This document shows positions 54,693-64,000 of a DNA stretch of 64,000 nt, piece after piece. The DNA comes from Mesostigma viride. Taxonomy: Eukaryota > Streptophyta > Mesostigmatophyceae > Mesostigmatales > Mesostigmataceae. Both the position numbers and the translations under genes were made by a program. The DNA is taken from contig RPFO01000389.1 in the NCBI GenBank assembly GCA_009746045.1, forward strand, positions 2,067,638-2,131,637, read 5' to 3'. Numbering within the stretch: position 1 is the first letter of the stretch; each line of letters starts with the position of its first letter. Below the pieces are notes generated by a model, which was not told the DNA's origin, did no database searches, and was given only the letters and a program-made list of their open reading frames with translations.

Positions 54693-56022
54693 CCCTTAGT
54701 CGGGAAACCACCCGACCTGTCGGGTGGTTTGACAAACGGTCGAATTTCGCGCCGCGCCACTTGTGACGGAGGACAGTTGTCCGGTGGGTCCGGGGACACT
54801 TAGGGACGAGGGTGATGCATAGGTTTGGGGGTAATATTCGCCATAGCCTGGTAATTACAACGTGCATTGAGCAGGTATCACGTGACTTTGGCGGGAAATT
54901 TTCACTCGCGCGCGCGCGTAACTAGATATGGCTGCCAGCATGCCGTTCTCACGGAAATTTCGCGTGTCGAGGCTAGAAACGGTTCAGAATTTTGCTCAGA
55001 ATGACTATGCGTGATTTTCGTAGGTCAGGCATGGCCAAACTTGTAGGATTGGGAAAATTCAGGTAGGAAAATACTGCCTTCTGGGTCGTCAGTGCCAGAT
55101 GAGTAATCGCTTATCATATTTCCATTTTATCCTCATGGCCGGGCAGTCTGCGCCAGCCCAAGCATCCAGATTTGGTACCGGATGTCCGCTGATGCGTTTG
55201 CTGGGAATGCGGACGCGTTTACAGGTAATATTTGAACGGAGCATCAACCTTGTAATAATAAAGGATGCATGCATGATGCGGCTATGGCGACCTATGCCTG
55301 TAAAGCAATGGTATGTGTGAGATATGAGGGTCCCGGCCAGTGAAATCCGGGCAGGACGTGAACGAGCCAGGTACGGCAACGTGTTTGCGTGTCCTTTGCA
55401 GCGGAATACGTATCCCATGCATTATATTTGACGAGATTTTTAGTGCACCTTTCAGCAAGCCTCCATGCCTGCTGTAAAGGGGGGTATTAGCCCTGAAAGT
55501 GACCAGTTTATGGCATTTCTTTGGAGCATATCATTTCGTTAATGCAGGTAGGCAGCATGTTTGTATTCCAGCACCTTTGGCAATCTTTTATAGCTTGTTA
55601 TAATGCATTCTTGTATTGCATGTCATAGATGGCTGTTTACGCGCGCGTAACCCACACACAAGTACGAGCACCTTATATAGGTCTAATGGGTTATCCGGGT
55701 GGTCTGACCCAAGGAAAGCACCATTGGACTATCCAACTAAGTTGTCCAATGTTGTTGTTGAGGTTCCATACCCTCCCTGGGAAGTTAGGTGGGGGTTCAC
55801 TTTTCCTTGGGGAAAAAAGATCGTCTTTTGGCCAAGTTTGACTGGAGCTATCATCCAAATGCTTCGATAAACCCGTGGTATTATTGCATATTCTGAAAGC
55901 CCTTGAAGTGTAGATACTCCTAGCATCTTGGTTGGGGGCATTTGGAGTTGTGGCCTGTGAGTTATGATTTTTCTCATTTTCAGGGGTCTGAAAGTGCCAA
56001 AAATGGTCCTCCCGACTAAGGG
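54693..56022. mobile_element. piggyBac-like non-autonomous DNA transposon
   Basis: Inverted ends CCCTTAGTCGGG (54693-54704) and CCCGACTAAGGG (56011-56022), directly flanked by TTAA on both sides (54689-54692, 56023-56026). TTAA duplication with CCC-ends is the hallmark of piggyBac elements. A hairpin AAACCACCCGA/TCGGGTGGTTT (54705-54731) follows the left end. The 1.3-kb interior has no transposase-like ORF, so it depends on an element elsewhere. It is inserted at the left border of SDR-D. Confidence 0.85.
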
Positions 56023-56024
56023 TT

Positions 56025-58362
56025 AAGATCACTGAGCTCCCAAGAAGACCAGCATTTGATTGAATACAATAAGTGGAGCCCTGCCACAAATGCAGCAGTT
56101 AACAGTGGCCTTAAGGTTTCTCAATCCGCACGCGGAAGCAAGAAGCCTCCAGGGTGGGAGGGAGGGGAAAGAAACAATTGCGGATAATTGCCTGCCTAGC
56201 TTGCTTAAGGCATGGCCCGCCGACACACAAGCTGACATCATCCTAAATTAAGTAACACCAGCATGCGTCACACGCCGGCCTGAACAGTGTTGAAAACGCC
56301 ACTACAAACAACGTGGCCACGCACCCCCAGGCTAGTGCGTTAACCGTACAGGTAGTTGTACAAGGTTCCCAAGTTTGGCAAACAATAAACTCGCCCATCG
56401 ACCCCTTGGGCCGGTCCGAATCCACTATACAATAATTAATCACGACTCACTAAAGAAAACAAATCAGCCAAAGATTCGTTACGCAGCCAGCCGACCCTAC
56501 AGGTCCCCACCTAACCTCAGCTGGTGCAACCAAACACGAATCTTTGCAAGCAAGTCGTATAACACCTGCAATTAGTTTTCTCGGACCACTAATTAATAGC
56601 CACCGACCCTTATAAACAACCGGGTCATCCAAGGAGAATTCGGGCGAACAGGAAACCCTTTGTACAGATCGAATCAGTCAGCCCATGTCGCAGACAGCCT
56701 TCCACATCCAGGCCAAGGCATGCATAGCGGCCCTATCTTTCCCGCATGCGTTAATTAAACTATATTCAGAGAAAACCGATTAAGATCACTGAGCTCCCAA
56801 GAAGACCAGCATTTGATTGAATACAATAAGTGGAGCCCTGCCACAAATGCAGCAGTTAACAGTGGCCTTAAGGTTTCTCAATCCGCACGCGGAAGCAAGA
56901 AGCCTCCACCCAATTACCCCCCCCTGGCGCCAACCCCATTGCGCCGATTAAACTCATGACCACCGTGCGCGAAAGAGCGTGTCGCAACATCTTAAATGGC
57001 GACTCAGCCCGCGCTAGGCTATATTAACCCCCGCAGGGGCCCGCTGGTTCAATGCGACACAAGCCGGTGACCACCCCAAAAGCAAGCCCCAAAAAAGAGC
57101 CAGCATTTCGCAATTCCGGAACCGTCCAAAAAGGAAAGAGGTTTTACGACACCATAATAGACTGAGCCGCGCAGCAGGTGCTGAGACGAAAAGGAACGAC
57201 AAAGGTCTGGCGTAGCCTCGCCTCCCTAAGACGCCCTCCCCAACTCGAGTCTCGCAATAGGGAAATTTCTAGCTTCGGAGCGCAACTCTCGCGCGGCTCC
57301 TATTGTCCCCAACTACCCCTCCTCGGCAGGGGCAGCTGGACAACTGACCTGCCGCCACAAAAAATAATTTATGAAAAAAACAGGTGGTTGCTGACAGGAA
57401 CCTGGTTCAGGACCTTTTGAGTCCAGGTCACTTCCCACGCACCATCGCAAGGTGGCAAGCCTGCGATGTGACACTAGAGCTGTTTTAGTAACTTATGAAC
57501 AGCTCCGCCGAAGCTGGTCAAACCGCCGAAGTAGCGCCCCATCCAAGTCGCCCACGTCAAAAAGACCCGCAGCCGGGGAAAAACGACATGGGGGTAAATT
57601 TAAATTTTCTTTCCGTTGCACGACCAATTATACTATGCTTGGTCGGACAACTTAGCGGTTGTGCCACCATCTGCCTCGGCTACAAGACAGATGCAACCCG
57701 CGCTAGAATGTGCAATTTTGCACAGGCGGCCATTGCCGCCATTGTGAAAGAAACAATTGCGGATAATTGCCTGCCTAGCTTGCTTAAGGCATGCCCCGCC
57801 GACACACAAGCTGACATCATCCTAAATACCAGCATGCAGTAACACCAGCATGCGTCACACGCCGGCCTGAACAGTGTTGAAAACGCCACTACAAACAACG
57901 TGGCCACGCACCCCCAGGCTAGTGCGTTAACCGTACAGGTAGTTGTACAAGGTTCCCAAGTTTGGCAAACAATAAACTCGCCCATCGACCCCCTTGGGCC
58001 GGTCCGAATCCACTATACAATAATTAATCACGACTCACTAAAGAAAACAAATCAGCCAAAGATTCGTTACGCAGCCAGCCGACCCTACAGGTCCCCACCT
58101 AACCTCAGCTGGTGCAACCAAACACGAATCTTTGCAAGCAAGTCGTATAACACCTACAATTAGTTTTCTCGGACCACTAATTAATAGCCACCGACCCTTA
58201 TAAACAACCGGGTCATCCAAGGAGAATTCGGGCGAACAGGAAACCCTTTGTACAGATCGAATCAGTCAGCCCATGTCGCAGACAGCCTTCCACATCCAGG
58301 CCAAGGCATAGCGGCCCTATCTTTCCCGCATGCGTTAATTCAACTATATTCAGAGAAAACCG
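56025..58362 (-). mobile_element. SDR-D: non-autonomous split-direct-repeat element
   Basis: Short unit 56025-56778 (X to 56150, linker GGGTGGGAGGGAGGGG 56151-56166, Y to 56778). Junction ATT 56779-56781. Long unit 56782-58362 (X to 56908, internal 56909-57747, Y to 58362), then ATT. X matches SDR-A at GAGCTCCCAAGAAGACCAGC and TTTGATTGAA. The internal segment also shares blocks with SDR-A (GTGTCGCAACATCT, ATGGCGACTCAGCCCGC). Removing the piggyBac-like insert leaves ATT at the left border, so all three triplets agree. Confidence 0.85.
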
Positions 58363-58833
58363 ATTTCTTACTGCAACATAATTTTATGGTGTATATTTAA
58401 ATAATGATAAGGATTTCGATATTTTTTTGCACAATCTATTCGACAGTTGTTTCTGCAAGTGTCGAGAATTTGTTGCTCAACCCCCACAAAAAAATCGTTC
58501 CGGAACTGTTCGAAGAGAATAGCAATGACAGGATTCGAACCCGGGTCCACATTGATGTTCGGAGTGAGGTAGGCCAGCCATCATGTTCCGCACTCAAATC
58601 TGGCTCGGGTCCGATCCCTGGCAGTGCTCTTCGCTTCGAGCAGCTCCGGAACAAGTTTTTTGTAGGGTTGGAGCAATAAATACTCATTTGCCGGGCACAG
58701 GCGTCATTCCGCCTAGTACAATTGCGTCACTGACATTTTTGTCTGGGTACGGTACGAACCAATAACGCAATTTTTAGTATCTAATCGCCGCTGCTCTTGC
58801 TCAATTTTAACCGGAAGCTGAAAAAGGTGTCCG
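58363..58833. repeat. AT-rich spacer containing a fold-back element (58468-58681)
   Basis: Arms of about 80 bp at 58468-58550 and 58598-58681 are inverted copies with roughly 75-80 percent identity (GTTCCGGAACTGTTCGAAG against the complement of CTTCGAGCAGCTCCGGAAC). Each arm contains a T-arm-like block, on the minus strand GGGTTCGAATCCTGTC and on the plus strand GGGTCCGATCCCTGGC. Looks like two tRNA-related pieces head to head. Confidence 0.7.
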
Positions 58834-59436
58834 GTGAAGCGAATAGTAGTGACTGGTGGTCGTGCCCTTCCATTACTCCTTATCGACAAATTTTGGGTTC
58901 TACCTGCAGTGATAACCCTTGCGCGTCTGGCTGTCGGGGTCACTAATTTCCTGTCGATTGCAAGCAGCCAAGCTTGCCAAAATTTAACACTGTCACAAAT
59001 GGAGCAGAGCGATATTTTCGGTTCTCGGCATACCTATGTGATGGTCGACAAAAATGAGCACGCTGCAAACATCAGAATTGATGTAGAGTTGCTCGGACCT
59101 TCTGCACAGTGGGGTGCAGGTGTCATTGCGTTCGGCAATGGCAGGATCGATCTGGTGCCACCCGATTCAGATTTGAACCCTGCTTACCAATGCGTGCCTG
59201 ACAATCAGGCGAGAGTGGTGGTGGAGAGCACGGAAATTCCGGGCTCTCCCAATGTATGAATGATGCGCCTGAGGGCTGAGGCCCAGCAGGAGTTCCTGGC
59301 TGCTGCGGAGAACGGCGGGGCCAAGTGGAACACCAAAATGTATACAGGCGAGCCTCCCAACTACAGGGGAGACCTGTATCAGGGAGTGTACTCCTTCGGC
59401 GATTTCGACATCGACGGGTGGGGCACCTTTTTCTAG
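58834..59436 (+). CDS. Small gene of unknown function with one in-frame TGA
   Basis: Open from 58834 to a TGA at 59257-59259. The same frame continues at once with ATGATG (59260) to TAG 59434. The first part holds GSRHTYVMVDKNEHAANIRI and AGVIAFGNGRIDLVPP, the second AQQEFLAAAENGGAKWN and LYQGVYSFGDFDIDGWGTFF, which looks like a real C-terminus. A possible splice acceptor (CTACCTGCAG at about 58908) suggests the coding part begins at VITLARLAVGV. I recognise no family. Either a premature stop, readthrough or two cistrons. Confidence 0.45.
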
Positions 59437-59550
59437 GCGCAATGCCTAAGTTGTCAAATACTCGACAATGTCGAGTTTGTGTGCACATATATATTCATTG
59501 AGAATGATAAAATTACGGACATGTGCACATATATATTATCATTCTCAAAC
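59437..59550. other. Hairpin-rich junction next to the satellite
   Basis: CTCGACA-A-TGTCGAG (about 59462-59476) and inverted arms TTGAGAATGATAA / TTATCATTCTCAA (about 59498-59548), plus a direct repeat of TGTGCACATATATATT. The first satellite monomer starts immediately after. Confidence 0.7.
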
Positions 59551-62500
59551 ATGCGTGGACGATAGAAATTATAGCACCGGCGGGCTTCAAAGTGCCGGAC
59601 GGCAGGCGGTACCACCATTCCGTGGCAGCTTGGCCCAGTTTGCTACCGGCTGGCACACGTTTTCAGTGAATTTTGGGCTCCAGATTTAAATGCAACGTGC
59701 GGTTTGAGGCAGGGGAAAACATGCGTGGACGATAGGAATTATAGCACCGGCGGGCTTCAAAGTGCCGGACGGCAGGCGGTACCACCATTCCGTGGCAGCT
59801 TGGCCCAGTTTGCTACCGGCTGGCACACGTTTTCAGTGAATTTTGGGCTCCAGATTTAAATGCAACGTGCGGTTTGAGGCAGGGGAAAACATGCGTGGAC
59901 GATAGGAATTATAGCACCGGCGGGCTTCAAAGTGCCGGACGGCAGGCGGTACCACCATTCCGTGGCAGCTTGGCCCAGTTTGCTACCGGCTGGCACACGT
60001 TTTCAGTGAATTTTGGGCTCCAGATTTAAATGCAACGTGCGGTTTGAGGCAGGGGAAAACATGCGTGGACGATAGGAATTATAGCACCGGCGGGCTTCAA
60101 AGTGCCGGACGGCAGGCGGTACCACCATTCCGTGGCAGCTTGGCCCAGTTTGCTACCGGCTGGCACACGTTTTCAGTGAATTTTGGGCTCCAGATTTAAA
60201 TGCAACGTGCGGTTTGAGGCAGGGGAAAACATGCGTGGACGATAGGAATTATAGCACCGGCGGGCTTCAAAGTGCCGGACGGCAGGCGGTACCACCATTC
60301 CGTGGCAGCTTGGCCCAGTTTGCTACCGGCTGGCACACGTTTTCAGTGAATTTTGGGCTCCAGATTTAAATGCAACGTGCGGTTTGAGGCAGGGGAAAAC
60401 ATGCGTGGACGATAGGAATTATAGCACCGGCGGGCTTCAAAGTGCCGGACGGCAGGCGGTACCACCATTCCGTGGCAGCTTGGCCCAGTTTGCTACCGGC
60501 TGGCACACGTTTTCAGTGAATTTTGGGCTCCAGATTTAAATGCAACGTGCGGTTTGAGGCAGGGGAAAACATGCGTGGACGATAGGAATTATAGCACCGG
60601 CGGGCTTCAAAGTGCCGGACGGCAGGCGGTACCACCATTCCGTGGCAGCTTGGCCCAGTTTGCTACCGGCTGGCACACGTTTTCAGTGAATTTTGGGCTC
60701 CAGATTTAAATGCAACGTGCGGTTTGAGGCAGGGGAAAACATGCGTGGACGATAGGAATTATAGCACCGGCGGGCTTCAAAGTGCCGGACGGCAGGCGGT
60801 ACCACCATTCCGTGGCAGCTTGGCCCAGTTTGCTACCGGCTGGCACACGTTTTCAGTGAATTTTGGGCTCCAGATTTAAATGCAACGTGCGGTTTGAGGC
60901 AGGGGAAAACATGCGTGGACGATAGGAATTATAGCACCGGCGGGCTTCAAAGTGCCGGACGGCAGGCGGTACCACCATTCCGTGGCAGCTTGGCCCAGTT
61001 TGCTACCGGCTGGCACACGTTTTCAGTGAATTTTGGGCTCCAGATTTAAATGCAACGTGCGGTTTGAGGCAGGGGAAAACATGCGTGGACGATAGGAATT
61101 ATAGCACCGGCGGGCTTCAAAGTGCCGGACGGCAGGCGGTACCACCATTCCGTGGCAGCTTGGCCCAGTTTGCTACCGGCTGGCACACGTTTTCAGTGAA
61201 TTTTGGGCTCCAGATTTAAATGCAACGTGCGGTTTGAGGCAGGGGAAAACATGCGTGGACGATAGGAATTATAGCACCGGCGGGCTTCAAAGTGCCGGAC
61301 GGCAGGCGGTACCACCATTCCGTGGCAGCTTGGCCCAGTTTGCTACCGGCTGGCACACGTTTTCAGTGAATTTTGGGCTCCAGATTTAAATGCAACGTGC
61401 GGTTTGAGGCAGGGGAAAACATGCGTGGACGATAGGAATTATAGCACCGGCGGGCTTCAAAGTGCCGGACGGCAGGCGGTACCACCATTCCGTGGCAGCT
61501 TGGCCCAGTTTGCTACCGGCTGGCACACGTTTTCAGTGAATTTTGGGCTCCAGATTTAAATGCAACGTGCGGTTTGAGGCAGGGGAAAACATGCGTGGAC
61601 GATAGGAATTATAGCACCGGCGGGCTTCAAAGTGCCGGACGGCAGGCGGTACCACCATTCCGTGGCAGCTTGGCCCAGTTTGCTACCGGCTGGCACACGT
61701 TTTCAGTGAATTTTGGGCTCCAGATTTAAATGCAACGTGCGGTTTGAGGCAGGGGAAAACATGCGTGGACGATAGGAATTATAGCACCGGCGGGCTTCAA
61801 AGTGCCGGACGGCAGGCGGTACCACCATTCCGTGGCAGCTTGGCCCAGTTTGCTACCGGCTGGCACACGTTTTCAGTGAATTTTGGGCTCCAGATTTAAA
61901 TGCAACGTGCGGTTTGAGGCAGGGGAAAACATGCGTGGACGATAGGAATTATAGCACCGGCGGGCTTCAAAGTGCCGGACGGCAGGCGGTACCACCATTC
62001 CGTGGCAGCTTGGCCCAGTTTGCTACCGGCTGGCACACGTTTTCAGTGAATTTTGGGCTCCAGATTTAAATGCAACGTGCGGTTTGAGGCAGGGGAAAAC
62101 ATGCGTGGACGATAGGAATTATAGCACCGGCGGGCTTCAAAGTGCCGGACGGCAGGCGGTACCACCATTCCGTGGCAGCTTGGCCCAGTTTGCTACCGGC
62201 TGGCACACGTTTTCAGTGAATTTTGGGCTCCAGATTTAAATGCAACGTGCGGTTTGAGGCAGGGGAAAACATGCGTGGACGATAGGAATTATAGCACCGG
62301 CGGGCTTCAAAGTGCCGGACGGCAGGCGGTACCACCATTCCGTGGCAGCTTGGCCCAGTTTGCTACCGGCTGGCACACGTTTTCAGTGAATTTTGGGCTC
62401 CAGATTTAAATGCAACGTGCGGTTTGAGGCAGGGGAAAACATGCGTGGACGATAGGAATTATAGCACCGGCGGGCTTCAAAGTGCCGGACGGCAGGCGGT

Positions 62501-64000
62501 ACCACCATTCCGTGGCAGCTTGGCCCAGTTTGCTACCGGCTGGCACACGTTTTCAGTGAATTTTGGGCTCCAGATTTAAATGCAACGTGCGGTTTGAGGC
62601 AGGGGAAAACATGCGTGGACGATAGGAATTATAGCACCGGCGGGCTTCAAAGTGCCGGACGGCAGGCGGTACCACCATTCCGTGGCAGCTTGGCCCAGTT
62701 TGCTACCGGCTGGCACACGTTTTCAGTGAATTTTGGGCTCCAGATTTAAATGCAACGTGCGGTTTGAGGCAGGGGAAAACATGCGTGGACGATAGGAATT
62801 ATAGCACCGGCGGGCTTCAAAGTGCCGGACGGCAGGCGGTACCACCATTCCGTGGCAGCTTGGCCCAGTTTGCTACCGGCTGGCACACGTTTTCAGTGAA
62901 TTTTGGGCTCCAGATTTAAATGCAACGTGCGGTTTGAGGCAGGGGAAAACATGCGTGGACGATAGGAATTATAGCACCGGCGGGCTTCAAAGTGCCGGAC
63001 GGCAGGCGGTACCACCATTCCGTGGCAGCTTGGCCCAGTTTGCTACCGGCTGGCACACGTTTTCAGTGAATTTTGGGCTCCAGATTTAAATGCAACGTGC
63101 GGTTTGAGGCAGGGGAAAACATGCGTGGACGATAGGAATTATAGCACCGGCGGGCTTCAAAGTGCCGGACGGCAGGCGGTACCACCATTCCGTGGCAGCT
63201 TGGCCCAGTTTGCTACCGGCTGGCACACGTTTTCAGTGAATTTTGGGCTCCAGATTTAAATGCAACGTGCGGTTTGAGGCAGGGGAAAACATGCGTGGAC
63301 GATAGGAATTATAGCACCGGCGGGCTTCAAAGTGCCGGACGGCAGGCGGTACCACCATTCCGTGGCAGCTTGGCCCAGTTTGCTACCGGCTGGCACACGT
63401 TTTCAGTGAATTTTGGGCTCCAGATTTAAATGCAACGTGCGGTTTGAGGCAGGGGAAAACATGCGTGGACGATAGGAATTATAGCACCGGCGGGCTTCAA
63501 AGTGCCGGACGGCAGGCGGTACCACCATTCCGTGGCAGCTTGGCCCAGTTTGCTACCGGCTGGCACACGTTTTCAGTGAATTTTGGGCTCCAGATTTAAA
63601 TGCAACGTGCGGTTTGAGGCAGGGGAAAACATGCGTGGACGATAGGAATTATAGCACCGGCGGGCTTCAAAGTGCCGGACGGCAGGCGGTACCACCATTC
63701 CGTGGCAGCTTGGCCCAGTTTGCTACCGGCTGGCACACGTTTTCAGTGAATTTTGGGCTCCAGATTTAAATGCAACGTGCGGTTTGAGGCAGGGGAAAAC
63801 ATGCGTGGACGATAGGAATTATAGCACCGGCGGGCTTCAAAGTGCCGGACGGCAGGCGGTACCACCATTCCGTGGCAGCTTGGCCCAGTTTGCTACCGGC
63901 TGGCACACGTTTTCAGTGAATTTTGGGCTCCAGATTTAAATGCAACGTGCGGTTTGAGGCAGGGGAAAACATGCGTGGACGATAGGAATTATAGCACCGG
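59551..64000. repeat. 170-bp satellite, 26 monomers, runs off right edge
   Basis: Monomer starts ATGCGTGGACGATAGGAATT and ends GGCAGGGGAAAAC; starts at 59551, 59721, 59891 and every 170 bp thereafter. The first monomer differs by one base (GATAGAAATT); the others look identical by eye. 170 bp is in the size class of many centromeric satellites. No continuing ORF, since 170 is not a multiple of three. Confidence 0.98.

Noticed and set aside
59551-64000. Telomere or rDNA spacer
   Set aside because: The 170-bp monomer contains no telomere motif, and no rRNA gene sequence is visible nearby.

Overview
This window is repeat-rich eukaryotic DNA. Spliceosomal introns, Ty3/gypsy-type LTR retroelements, satellite arrays and nested transposons all exclude a bacterial origin. 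Split-direct-repeat retroelements of the TOC1/Kangaroo type, a retrotransposon carrying a DNA methyltransferase and an initiator-Met primer site would all fit an alga of the green lineage, but this is inference and the species cannot be fixed from the sequence.

Layout. Positions 1-4526 hold a Ty3-like element on the minus strand (element 1), broken by a composite of three perfect or near-perfect 206-bp palindromes (765-1646) whose removal restores the reading frame. Positions 4529-6463 are the first of several compact non-autonomous elements (called SDR here) built as a short unit followed by a long unit. Positions 8182-16755 are a minus-strand multi-exon gene of unknown function with clear GT-AG introns, an SR/proline-rich repeat exon and many single-base frame breaks; its introns carry a 22-bp palindrome that recurs across the window. 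Positions 16802-25456 are a cluster of SDR elements (families B and C). From 23272 to 54397 runs what was once about 8 kb of a 30-bp minisatellite with a 1.65-kb higher-order repeat. It is split by three large insertions: a 9.4-kb Ty3-like element on the plus strand (26816-36224) encoding protease, cytosine-5 DNA methyltransferase, reverse transcriptase/RNase H, integrase and a PHD finger; an SDR-C element (37171-39089); and a 9.4-kb chromodomain Ty3 element on the minus strand (43689-53108). After the array come a truncated host exon, a piggyBac-like element with TTAA ends (54693-56022), SDR-D (56025-58362), a fold-back element, a small gene with an in-frame stop, and finally a 170-bp satellite running off the window end (59551-64000, 26 essentially identical monomers).

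Two systems stand out. First, four diverged SDR subfamilies share one architecture (A1-internal-B1A2-linker-B2), a WTT triplet at the left end, middle junction and right end, and a G4-capable G-rich linker found only in the short unit; this is what is expected of tyrosine-recombinase (PAT/TOC1-like) retroelements integrating from a circle. Second, a retrotransposon couples its own DNA methyltransferase with a PHD chromatin reader, and lies in the same satellite as a chromodomain retrotransposon.
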